DNA of 64,000 nucleotides. Source: Anisakis pegreffii (Eukaryota; Nematoda; Chromadorea; Rhabditida; Anisakidae). Location: positions 28,241 to 92,240 of the forward strand of contig JAPYMA010000830.1 of NCBI GenBank assembly GCA_035041965.1, given 5' to 3'. Made by a program: the position numbers and the translations under genes. Position 1 is the first letter of the stretch. Every line of letters starts with the position of its first letter. Positions 13,101 to 25,200 of this stretch are shown here, piece by piece. Below the pieces are notes generated by a model that did no database searches, was not told the DNA's origin, and saw only the letters and a list, made by a program, of their open reading frames with translations.

Positions 13101-15203
13101 GAAATTTGAAAAAAAAACATGCAGATGAAAGTTACTTAACTGAAGGATTAAATTAAAAATTTATTCTGAAGTATTGTTTGTTTTTCAGCGGGTGAGCTGT
13201 TCAGATCGCCAATTGATAAAACAGATCAATTGTATATTTACGACACAAATTTGTGCAGGTAATAAACAATTTCAAATGTATTCTCGTGAGAAATTCACAA
13301 TAAAACAACCAAAATTTCATCGATGAGTACAATTTGTTGAGAGTTCACCTAAATTATCTGGAATTTTGTCATTATCCTCGAAGCTCGGTAGCAGATGAAA
13401 AAGGTATTCGATGCATGAGTCTGCCACAAGCAACTTTTCACTAAAGAGGAAATTTTTTGTGAGCATGAAGTGCTGTGAATAGGTCGAACAGAACCATTTG
13501 TTGGCCTAGTGAACGTGAAATGGATTCAGGTGCTGAAATCCTCAGATAGCTGGTTGTTAGTAATAATGAATGTTGCGAACTTATCCTATTCTAGGTCGAT
13601 TCCTCTCGATTATAAGGATAAAATCGTCATTCGTGGAATCAGTGGTTACCGTTTTACCGTTCCCTACAGTACATTCAACCTCTCAACGCAAAGAAACTGT
13701 GGCTTTTGTCATCGGCTCCAATATGATATTTTTTCGAAGAGAAATGGTAGCACTTGCCTTCCAGACGGTCTTCTCGATGTGAGCAGATGCATAAAAGGTA
13801 ATAATTGTATGTTTATAAGCATGCAAATTCCTTTGAATTCCGAAAATCGATCATTCTATAACATATTAAATGAAATTCTGCAATTTTTTTCCGAGCATAA
13901 ATACGAGATGATCGAAAACAATATCAAATGATGTGACAAATTCTAGATTTCAAGTCACACTTAACGCTATATTTCCGTTTCTAATGATTTACAAAAGAAT
14001 GATCCATGTAGACAACTTCCAAATGAATTTCATTCCTCGCAGTGCTGACGATGCTTGAAGAATCCTCCTCATTCAAATTTCTCAGTTATCCCTGATTGTT
14101 CTTCATTTCGCAATAAATTTGAATAGGAAGGTTACCGATGGCCGTATCGAATCCACACTTTTTGGGTGCCTCAAAGGAGGTGTCTTGGACGTTTAAGCGA
14201 CTTAAACCCGAACCAGCCATACATCAAACCACATTTGACATTGAGCCGGTAAGAGCATATCAAATGTTCTGCTTTATTCTTCTTATCTTATTGAGTTATT
14301 CAGTTTTCGTGAGGAATAAGGCCATTACAATTAATGGATCATAATAGCATCAACACTGGTGCGTTTTCATTTGCAAAAATCTCTTAAAGTATAAATATTT
14401 TCTAGGTAACAGGAGTTCTTTTGAGGTCCAATAGGCGCTACCAGCTAAATTTGATGGTGAATCGCATTCCGCATTCGAGGTTACGTTTTTCGATCGCTTG
14501 ACTTTCAGGTATTATATGAATGTTTGATGCTCACTGATAAACAACTGATTTAAGAACTTATCAAGGCATATTACCCGCCACTTATCCGATTGTATGGATC
14601 AATGAATCGGCCGTAATCGACGAATCACTAAGAAATGAACTCCTTAACCAGCTGGAAACTTCGAACGGAGTAATTGAAATTGTTTGTTGGGTTGTTGGTG
14701 TTGGGATTGGACTGTTGTGCCTTCTAATCGCAATCATAATGTGTACATATTCCCTCTGCACATCAATCGTAAAGGTCAACTTGATTTCGTCATGTGCTTC
14801 AACTTAGAATACTCGTTAATAATCAACGTAATCTTCTACCGCAATGAACTGATCCGGTAGCATAGCGTGTCTGAGTAAAATTGAAAAGATAAGCAATGTA
14901 CCTACACAGTGCATAAATAACTGAATATGAAGATGTGAACGCAAAATGAATCAAGTAGACTTGTTTTGTTCTGATATCATCTGCTCAGTACCTTTAAAGT
15001 AAGAAGCTCTAAGAGAATATTGATTGCAGAAGAAACGTGCAGAAATTGACTTTAATTCCGAGTCTGCTCCATCAAAGGTCTCAACACCATCAATTACGGA
15101 TGAAACTTGGATTGTTCGGAAAAGAAATGTGAACAAAAATGTTGACGTTGATGATTCCATTGATTACGACTGGTCCACTACTGGGAAGCCCGAACATTTT
15201 TGA
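10135..15203 (+). CDS. CD36/SCARB-family scavenger receptor
   Basis: Type III membrane protein of the CD36/SR-BI/LIMP-2 family (SCAV in worms); relatives bind lipids or lipoproteins at the cell surface or in lysosomes. Exons: 10135-10296, 10755-10930, 11288-11411, 11680-11868, 12097-12243, 12295-12314, 12402-12447, 12480-12619, 12809-12879, 13189-13258, 13595-13797, 14127-14248, 14406-14479, 14555-14774, 15030-15203; 645 residues in frame. Residues about 10-40 form the N-terminal membrane helix. Family landmarks follow: YNYTNPLEIMNRGAAP, EKGPYSYR, TVDDLLFKGYDDPLF, IYDTNLCR, the C..C and C...GLLDVSRC cysteines, SNPHF, FDIEPVTGVLLRSNRR, then a C-terminal helix (VGVGIGLLCLLIAIIMC) and a tail of about 65 residues. 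The middle junctions (exons 4-7, including a 20-nt exon) are the least certain. The length exceeds the usual 470-560, mainly through the tail and loops. Confidence 0.9.
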
Positions 15204-16205
15204 GTATGAAATGAATTGGTTATCATGCTAAGACGTTGTTCATTACTCTGAAATGTGATATGAATCATCAGCATTATTTTCTTATAAATTCGAATTTCAC
15301 GTGCAATGACAGATTCACTTTACATTGTTTCGTTGCTTTACTGCGTTGATTATTTCGAATGATATATGACAGTTCTTGACAACACACTCCAGCACATATG
15401 TGCTTCAAGAAATGTTCAGCGAATTAACTGTTCTGCTCCCTATTACTGCAATCGATTATAAGTGCATGAAAAGCTATTGTGTATGACACGTTCATTCAAA
15501 CTGATTCAGATGAATTCTCATTCCTTTTAGACATGTTGAATTCACTCTCATAGCTATTACATGCGAACATCGTTCTCTTGATGAGTTTTTCTCGTTCACT
15601 TCGTCTCATTTCACTTTACAGTTCGAATCAATTTCTTATTCTATAGCATATGCTATTTACTGGAGACGTTGACGAGTGTTGACAGTCGAAATCAACAATG
15701 CAGGAATTACTCAACGACGTTCGACAGTCCAATGATCAATTATACAATGAGAATTTGACTTTAAATGTTGCGTGAAATCAATGAGAAATTATCAAAAGAG
15801 AACACTTTTGGTGATAAAAGCTATGAGAGCGATTGTAACAGCGAGGAAAGGAATGAAAAACCTGTTAGGCTCGGAGAAGCTACTCAGAAAATTGTGGAAT
15901 GAAGAGTGTTACCATCAGCTAATCGCATTTACATACCCGAGTTGAAAAACACCATCACAGTGGCGTTCTATCATAACATAACACCAATTTCCCAACCCCC
16001 TCAATTACCCCTTTACACCTCCGAACTACCCAAAATGGGTAATTTCACCCCCTATGAGAACCACTGCTCTAACCGAATGACAAACAAATCAAGCAGTTAT
16101 TGCATGAACGATTACATATTTTCAACATAATTATTGTACAACAAAACAATGAATTCATTTGGACGTACTGTTTCAAGTTGTGCGAATCTAAAAAATTTCT
16201 AGCAA
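15204..16205. other. Convergent 3' ends of CD36 and bestrophin genes
   Basis: The spacer between two convergent genes. Its right two thirds (about 15435-16066) are a hAT-like transposon copy, described separately. The CD36 3' UTR enters from the left and the bestrophin 3' UTR from the right, so either transcript may end inside transposon sequence. I found no AATAAA on either strand near the stops. Confidence 0.6.
15435..16066 (-). mobile_element. hAT-like transposon, truncated copy
   Basis: Reverse-complement homology to 39740-40390 runs almost the full length. A 44-bp block at 15806-15849 matches 39942-39985 with a single mismatch. The right end reads ATGAGAACCACTG, the same terminal sequence as the complete element. 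On the left, similarity fades near 15435 and no second terminus is seen, so the copy is truncated or recombined. A palindrome (TACCCAAAATGGGTA) lies just inside the terminus. No intact transposase is visible. Confidence 0.75.
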
Positions 16206-19200
16206 TCAGACCATGCGACCATTGCCCAGCACCGGTGAGTCAGCCAAACTAGCTGGCGCTGATTGTATCAGCTGATTCTGGTCTTGTTGTGCTCGGTTAT
16301 CACCATCATCGTCATCAGCATTCGGCGAAGGCGTTGTCCCTTTCTTTTCAGCACTGAAAAGAAGAGTTTTTCGATCAAAGAAAACATCAATTTACTTAGC
16401 TCTTTCATAGTTCCAACCCATTTGTGTATTAGGAAATTGAATAAACTGAAGACAAAGCTCTGAGGAGATATGCTACTTTTTAAGTCAAATTATAATAAGA
16501 TTAAGCATTAACCAAAGGAGACTTGCAAATTGTTATGCAAATCGATATTTGCAGATACATTTCTCTTTAAGACATCATCTCTCGAAACATTTCACAAACC
16601 TCGCTCTTGCGGCTGATCCAATAAGTGGATTAACTTGTTCGTTCATAGCATCCTTAGCATAGAATGTCTGAATTTTATCGCACGACCAAAACTGATCCCT
16701 TTTAAGTTCAGGTAGATCATTGTGCGCTTCATCAACCATGAATAAGCAAGTCTGAAAGCTGTTCACAATAATAACTTCTTTCGGTAATCACATAAAGAAT
16801 TATGGAATTCGCCAACCGGAAGCATCATCATTTCTTTCCAACTTATTAGTTCATTTCAATACAGTCATTCGAAGTGACTCACTGAAACTGAACATACAAA
16901 AAGTAGCAACAAATATCGTTCAATAACTGATACTCTACATAGATACACATTTTTAGAAGCATATGTATTTGATATCGATAAGTGGAAGGGTCAGTTGTCA
17001 CCGAATGATAATGAACTGAACCTTTGGATGAGTTCTATGAAAATAGCGATGAGAATAGAGAGCGTTACACCGCGACAATTCACGTACCGCAATATTCTTG
17101 TCGATCAGATAATTCGCCTCAAAATCGTTTTCATCAGCACCGAAAGGATTCATTAACGATGTGGCCACCTTCATCCATCCCATACAGAAAACGTATTGTA
17201 ACATTGTTATCACAGGCACCGTCACATGAACCTATTTCGTACAGTTATATTTGCATTAATCAAACGGGAAAATTACACTCAGAATTCGATAACAATTGGT
17301 ACTCACTGTGCATCATGGGACAAAACAACTACCAACTATCCTTGAAAATTTAATTTTTATCGCTTTTCGACCATTAAAGTTTTTAATTTATCTCATCCAC
17401 CAAATACATCGTTTATTGCTTCATGGGAGAATAAATGATCACCATTATTCAACAGGTAATTGTTTGTTACAACTTGCAGTTAAAAACTGAGCAAAATCTA
17501 TTGAGCAGATATTATACCTTTACAAACTGAATACACATCATAAACTCAAATTCATTATGTTAGCAGTGAACAATCAAAATATTCTGTTTTCGAGAATAAA
17601 TTTTAGACTAATCGTCAAGAAACTTACAGGCTTATTGTCGAGGATGACGAACTGTCGAGAGATGAGGCAAATAGCAAAATAAACGTGTACTGAGAGTATG
17701 ACAAACTGGAATTTTCGAAATTTTATAGGAATGAATGAAATTCTTCAAAATCACCATGCATCTACTTTAACAGTTCATTTAAAATCTCTAGGTAACCAGA
17801 AGAGCATGTCATGCTGGCTCATTTGACATACTTACTGAAAACAACGCTTCCATATCTCTGCAGTAGGTTCGCCTATGTGAAGAAACATTAGTTTAAAATT
17901 TTAAGCAGCAATGTTATTTAGAAATTAATGTTGTAATTTCTGATCCAGCAATTAGACTCAGTAGTGATCTTCGATCCGCACTGATTGATAATTATAAATG
18001 AGATCAGTGCTCGATAATCGAACCTCTTATGATTCACTTCTTGAAGAAAACAATATCTATTGATGTGATTGACAATAACCTGTGGATAGGCCAATGGAAC
18101 AGGCACCCAATCGTAGTTACACAACACTTGTAAACAGTTCCTGAACTTACGTATCTCCTGAAGAATGAAACTTGAATGAAAGCTTTTTCTTGGACAATTT
18201 CTTGATTTCATGGAAGCAGCGAGCATTTGCAGTAAGCAGAATTTGAACTTATTGTGCATCATTGAAGCGGAATGAATTCACATTTGGTTAGCCGAAAGAA
18301 AAGCGTTGATTGCAAAAGGAAACTTGCATCGCACGCCTTTGTTGTCCAAATATCAACTGCAATTTGACCAGCCTTACGCGCCTTCATCACTAAGGCAAAC
18401 GCCCAGTTGATCGGGGCCCATTTTCGACCATAATCAGCATCGATCTCGAAGTGTTTGTAGGATCTGAGGCGATATTTTTCACTCTCTAACATCAGTCCTA
18501 AATCGGTATTCGGAATATATCGCATCATACTGACGACATAAAGAGGTTACCAATTGTGAAATATTTGTTTTTTGAAGATTAAGTGGAGATCTAAGAGTTT
18601 GCAAGTTGCAAGTTCATTATCGAATGGTTTCATAGAATTGACTGAACGTAACACTTCTTTAGTATTTTAAGAGTCCGAATATTGCAAGAAGCTGTTTTCT
18701 CGCAGATGACTGTACCTACCTGCTGTAACGATACTTTCGTATGTTGGAAATCTTCTACGAACCGGAATACTGATGTCACGGAGGACAAGCACTTGAGCAA
18801 GGCACAGATATCGAATAATTGTTCTACGCATCATACGCGCCTCATCATCATCACCGATCACAACGTTCGCTATTACCATTGCCTGACTTCACAGCTTCTC
18901 TTCATTTTGCGATAACACTTTGCGATATCTAATTTGCGAGAGGAACAGATAAAAAGTTCGATATAAGCTGGTTACATTTTCGGATAGTAATTTTTAGCGG
19001 ACTGAATTCAATCTGCTGAACATCGTAATGTTAAAAGTTTCGAAATGGATGCTTAACGAAAGATATTTGAAAATGTTTCATTACTCTTCCATATATCCCA
19101 TATTATGAAATGCATCAGTCCATCGTTTTACAATGATGTTCACAAAGAAACCAAGTATGAATTCAAGAGGAATATATCTCATATGATTGTCCATGTTCAT

Positions 19201-19714
19201 TGTGATCGTTCGAAAAATCCTGCAATCATGCGATGGGGACATTGATTTTGATTATTATGATCATTAAGAGAGTTCAATGGAGAATCATTCTCAGCTAATA
19301 ACACAGGTTTGAGTACAGGTAAACCCTGAGTCAAATTAAGGACAAGAATGTAGTTTGTAGACTGAGGTTATTGGGGACTTAAGACTAATCGTAAGCATAG
19401 CATGTGGTTCAGTCATTCGGATTCATCTATTTGAATCTGCTTACTTCCCCTTCTATTAACGATTCAAAAATTGTGTCCAGCTTACGGACGTCTTCGAAGT
19501 CTGAATCATCATGTTTAAATATGCAATTCACCTACTTCTGGTGGTCATCACTCAGCAAATAGTAATAGATCAATGCAATTGTTTCATAGAGAATGGTCCA
19601 ATAGATCAGCTCAACAGTAACTTGTTTCCAAACGCTTCCTCTCCATCGGAATACGATCCGAAAGAAGTTCAGAATTGATGTCGATGCAACTAAATGATGA
19701 TACTGGATTGTCAT
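16206..19714 (-). CDS. Bestrophin-family chloride channel
   Basis: Ca2+-activated anion channel subunit, expected to act as a pentamer. Exons on the minus strand: 19714-19536, 19219-19085, 18886-18716, 18529-18328, 18157-18080, 17705-17628, 17231-17088, 16751-16600, 16353-16206; the frame closes to 428 residues. Key parts: MTIQYHHLVAS start, RWRGSVWK, neck segment IPLEFILGFFV with the I..F...F gate residues, RDISIPVRRRFPT, YDWVPVPLAYPQ, SRQF, GWMKVATSLMNPFG, the acidic clasp ADENDFE, NYLIDKN, and MVDEAHNDLPELKRDQFW. A short acidic, Gln-rich tail follows. The intron between exons 4 and 5 uses a GC donor (GAT|GCAAGT), the only join I found that keeps frame. A TTACAG acceptor lies 12 bases before the ATG. 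The short tail fits worm bestrophins better than vertebrate BEST1. Confidence 0.93.
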
Positions 19715-19726
19715 CTTGTTTTGCAC

Positions 19727-22202
19727 CTGTAATTACGTTCGAGGAGTAACCATAAGAGTAAAAAGACTATCTGCTAGGAATGGCCATCAAAATTACATCC
19801 GGAGTAGACAATAAAGTGATGAAATTATAAGAAAGAGCACAATTGCTCGAAGCTTTCCCCATTTATAAGGCGAATGGCGGTAACAGATTAATCAGAACAC
19901 TGACGTTGACAAAAGATAAGCAATAAGAAGAATATTCTTCACTGCGCAGGTAATCAATTCTTGATCAATAAACATAAGCTTAGAAAAAATTCACTAATGT
20001 GGATAATAATCTCGAATTAATTGATTCATTTACTAACTGAATCACATGAATGGCGCACAATCAAATCCTACTGAACACAGTCAGGCGGTGAATGAAAACG
20101 AACGAGCAAGTTCATCAATGAATCGTAAATCAAATCGTTTTGATTCGTCATCAAACGCTTTCAGTGATGAATAATCTTCAGAATAATCATTTTCATTGAG
20201 ATACATTCAGTTTTTTAATGGCTACCGATCACACTCTCCCAAAAACACTTTCTTCGAAACAATCAATTCAATTCAACTCGAATGCGTTGAAAAGGAATGC
20301 GATTCATGAATTGATTTAAGGGTGCATTTCGTTGTTGTTGATGAGAAAAATAATGAAGGGCAGTGCTGGTGAATTCGAAAAACTAGAAAAATGAATTCAC
20401 TAAATCAGCAGTCATTATTTGCAATCATTGTACAGCAAAACGTTTCATCCAAAAATACTTTCCATATTCATTTATCAGTCACTGCACTCAGAAATAATAA
20501 TATTCACAAATGCTGTTCTTTTCATGAAGTAACTGAAAACTTAATCATATTCAAGAAGGCTTACAATCATAGTATAATCTTTATCTTTTTGAAGATGGGA
20601 CTGCGGGAAGGAGAAAAACAGAATTATTCGATTTATTGAAGTAACTTCTCGTCATCAAATCGAAAATAAAACAAAAACAAGAACGACCTTGCTCTGAATA
20701 ATTACAAAACAGTAGCATCAATCAATAAAAATATACCATAATTATAATACCAACAATACGAATAATCTCAAAATAACTATCATAACAAACAAAATCAATG
20801 AGTAATAGGTGATTAAGAAGAAATAGCAATAAAAATGTTTACAAAATACAACAATACCCCATGTAACGATGAGCGAGTGAAGAATAAGAATGAGATAACA
20901 CTTAGAATTTGAGTCCGCAACTTCGAAAAGTGTGTACGAAGCGTATAATCTCGTCAAGGTTACAAAATCGAGCGTAACACTAACAAACTATCAACATTAC
21001 AAGAAGTACGCGAAAATAACTTGATATCATCGTAACATTTCAAACAGAAAACTCTACAGCTAAAATCGAGAAATAAAAAACAGAATCACTTGAAATCTGT
21101 CCTTTAAAGACGTCAGTAGTGTGCTCGGATCCTTATTATTCATCGGCATCTCAAAAAGAATTGAGCAGAGTGAAATCTGATCGGGCAACTTATAATATGC
21201 AACGAACGGATGCGAAAATGCAGTTCTGAGGAAAAGTAGTATGATGTATGATCAGGGTGAGCAGTATACGTGACACTGCAACTGAGAACAGGTGCACTGA
21301 TCATTGTTGCGATGAGAAATAATTTAATGCGAAATCAAGATTCATCACAGCAGTTTTGAGCGAATATTCATTCACAAACGTTCAGCAACGATTCAACACA
21401 AAAACAATTTCCATAACGATTTCAGACGGATGGAGTACAACTGACGAGAAACACTGAATTGCTACGTGCATGGAAGAAGACCGCGGAAGAGTAGAACTAC
21501 AGGATTTATTAGATTATAAACAACAAACTGGAAAAGATCACAACAAAACCATTTCCTTGTATAGGCAAACTTCGAAAGGAGAATGAAATCAATCAAAGGA
21601 ACGAAATGAAGATTAACAACAAAAAGAACTGGGCAACTGAATGTGGAACAAGCAATAAAATGCATAAAAGAATGCAAAGCACCATTTATCAGCAAACTAT
21701 TAATGCCATGTTTTGAATATTTATAAGACATAGGTTGTTTATCGAAATTGTGCAATGAGCATAAGTGATCCATTAAAAATTCCGCCAGATACTCTCAAAT
21801 TATCGCCACCATCTAACCTATGGAGTGGATGATAAGACAAACATTAATCTATCATCAGCAATTTGGTAAAAGCAGCAATTTTAAGAAACCAGTAGATATT
21901 CATCACATGGCTTATAAGTAAAATAGAAGATGGAACCGAAACGAAAAGACTCACTAGATGCACGATTTTCAGTTTTCATTTTCGAGCATCGCCCAACCAG
22001 AGCAATCTCGGAGGTATCCAGCCATTCGGATTTCTCAAATCTGGAACATTTCGAAGCATTCATTCATTTTCACTAATTCTCAGACCGAATTCCATGAAAA
22101 ACCGACTGCAAAATACTTCAGCTAAATATCGAAATGAGCACTCGAAATGAATCCTCAGAATGCTAGTGAGTAATTCGCAACTGAGATTTGCTTGTTTGCT
22201 GC
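19727..22202. other. Gap between bestrophin start and ZC3H4-like stop
   Basis: Holds the bestrophin upstream region and, from the right, the 3' UTR of the zinc finger gene (a minus-strand AATAAA occurs near 21505). The longest open frame, 21462-21773 on the minus strand, has no recognisable domain and no supporting splice or start context. I see no other gene. Confidence 0.5.
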
Positions 22203-25200
22203 TCACTGCCATCTTGACGGTGCACTCGGCACTCGACTCAACGGACTCTCATATTCGTTGTTTTTCCTCTTTTCACGCAACGAGATCGGAGCTCGTGACG
22301 AATTTGTTGACGATGTGTTGGTGCTTTGGCTAGTATTACTAGTACCGTTACTGCTATTCTCGGCACCAGTCGATACCGCCGTCTGGTTGCCACTTCCATC
22401 AACGTTATGCACTTCTCGATCATCTCGATCCTTACTGCCATATCCCGGTACGTTTCCATACTCACGAGATCTGAAACAATCATTACATTGAATCACTGAC
22501 CATATGCAAATTAAATAACATCTTTACTAGTCTGAAGTTCATATCAACTCTGATAGATATCAGTCGGCGTTATGTTCAACAATGAATCGTTCAAAAATGA
22601 GCTTTAGAAACGTTACCATAAAGCAATAATGAATAACCAACCTTCTGGCACTGAATCGAGGATCACCCGCTGTATGCATCTGAGGCATCCAACTGCTTGT
22701 AGTGCTCGCAGATGCAGATCCACGACGAGCATCTGAAGGCACACCAGTCCTGTCATCAGAAGGATATTGAGTTGGTGGTGAGGATCGATAGTGGGATGGA
22801 GAGGATCGATATACTGACGAGTTGTTACGATGATCTTGATCGCGAGATGACGGTGCATAGAGCTGATCTGCGCCTGCCACTGCTGACGAGGTAGAGGCAG
22901 TTTGTAGGGCGTATGGAGTGGACATGGCATTGCTCTGACCATTTGTTTGAGAGGGTAGAGAGGTTGATCGTTGATGATCATTAGTAGATAACTGGTTGGG
23001 AACAGTACGCGGATCAACTAGCGATGAGGATGCCGTCGCGAGTCGCGGATCCGTTGGAAGGGTTGAAGTCGTTCGCGGATCAGCAATTAATGCGGATCGC
23101 TTTCGTGGATCACGAGCCACTGCTACCATACGAGGATCAGCTGCTTTGGCACTTCTTGAAAATGATAACTCATGCAGTCAAAAAACATTCGCATCACTAC
23201 AATGAATAGTTATTACTACTATAATAATAATCAAAATGACGACTGTCAATAAATCAAATGTCAGTCTATATCGCATATTCTGCGTGAGTGCGGAAAGGAA
23301 CTTTCACAGGGTTAATTAGAACCGTTCACATTTTCGAACGAATCAGTGTGACCACAACAAACGAATCACTGATCAACAAACTAACAAAGTCTGTTGTTCA
23401 TCTTTAGCTGATTGCTGCTGTTGAGACGGCTGTAATGCGGATCGCATCAGCGAATTTGTGAAAGCGTCGAATTGTGACGATAGAGCTTTTTTGATTCGTG
23501 GATCGTTACGTAAACTTGCATCAGTTATCGACTGCTGAAATAAATGGAACTATATCACGGAACGTCTCAGATAGCCTGCAGAGCAAAGAATAAAAACTGT
23601 CAGTTGATCACAAATTCAAAATAAAAACAAAAGCGAAGTATACCTGAAGTACGCTAGCATCGATATTGGAATGTGGTGTAGGAATACCATCGATGGCGAT
23701 CAACTTCCACTGAATGAAATTCGTTTGAGGGATTGTTGTCGGAGCGCTCTCCATCAGGTCAGAAACACCGCTGAACATTGGAGGACTTGCTGGAGATTCC
23801 GAGATATCTGTAAATTTGATTACAATTCATCGACTGCTCATTCGTTATCCATTCAAACACTGATGCACGACTAGATGTTATCAAATTCAGTAACTTCAAG
23901 CATGTATGTATATGGATAAATGTTAACCATCAATGTCATCTTTTTTGACTTTTGAGGTGATCTGCTCGAGCATTTTATTGATATTGAACGAAGTATCGCC
24001 ATCATCGTCATCATCTTTTGCCGCTTCGGTGATCAGTGACGGGGAAATACCCTTAAACAAAAGCAACCTTGATGTAAATCACCAGCTATGAGCAGTTATT
24101 CACCTTGCGAATGAGAATAAATTCCTCTCGCTATACTGGTATAAATGAAACCAACTGCATCGAACAATACACCAAGCCACTTCAACACTATCGAAGAGCA
24201 ATTTTTCATACGAATTTTGCCAAGAAATCGAAAACTGAACGAAAAACATTTTGGAATAGGAGAGCAGATCAAGATGGATGCAGCAAGTGATCGAACCTGG
24301 AATGGTTGCACCTCAATGTTTGTCATGGCTGCTGCTGCTGCAGTTGTTGCTATTGTTGAGATAGGCATAGTTGGAAGAAGAGCATTCGACGAGGAAGTGG
24401 CAACTATTGCATTCGGATCGATAATGCCCGATTGCTGTTGAAGGAGATGAGCATGTTGAAGAAACACTGGATAGGTGCTGCTAGATGCGGATGGTTGTTG
24501 TTGTGAGGCTACGAGGCTTGTTGTGGTCAGTGCTGCTGCCGAGGTGGTTGTTGAAAGGGCCGGGGGAATGACCAGTTGGGGTTGAGCAATTGTCACGGCC
24601 GCAATACCGGCCGAGACGGCGTTCGTGGACAGTGTTGGTACGACAACACTGGGCGGGGGGACTACACCACCGAGCATTGTCTCGGCTGTGTTGTTGCTGA
24701 TCGTTGCGACAGCAGTAAGCGCCGACGAGACCGGAGACTGCGACCCAGGTGGCGCATTCGGTGAGGGACCACCCGGAATGAGCACTCGTCGCTTGAGTGG
24801 AGCTTGCGGAATAGCGATACGTGATGCCAGTTCATCATCCTTCATCATCTGTATGAAACATCTTTTTATTCGCAATTCACATTCGATCTATTTCCAATCG
24901 TAGCGTAACCTGATAACTACTGTCGGAAAAAATAACTGATTTGGATTCGAAATAGTTTTGTTGCTTTCATTCTTTTCTGATATTCCTATTTGCTGAGCTC
25001 TTATTTGAGTGCAGAAAAGATATCGCTATTGCCATTTAAAAGGATACTCATCCATAGACTATTCAAGAATATTTGCAGATCTACTGAAGATGAACAAAAC
25101 TAAGTATTGCTTTAAAATGGTTTCAACAGAATTGTGGATGGAAGATGAAATTATTAGATTTGATGAGCTGACCTGATCGAAGATGGGTTGTGTGAAGTTG

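Noticed and set aside
17665..17700. Splice acceptor CTCTCAG for bestrophin exon 6 at 17690
   Set aside because: Using it shifts the frame by one base. The upstream acceptor TTCCAG at 17706 restores phase and the expected alignment length (FVILSVHVYFAICLISRQF).
22192..22491. 99-codon plus-strand frame
   Set aside because: It is antisense to the last coding exon of the ZC3H4-like gene, whose frame, splice acceptor and stop are coherent.
24145..24903. Open frames on the plus strand
   Set aside because: They mirror the low-complexity Ala/Thr/Ser exon of the minus-strand zinc finger gene and show no domain or splice sites of their own.
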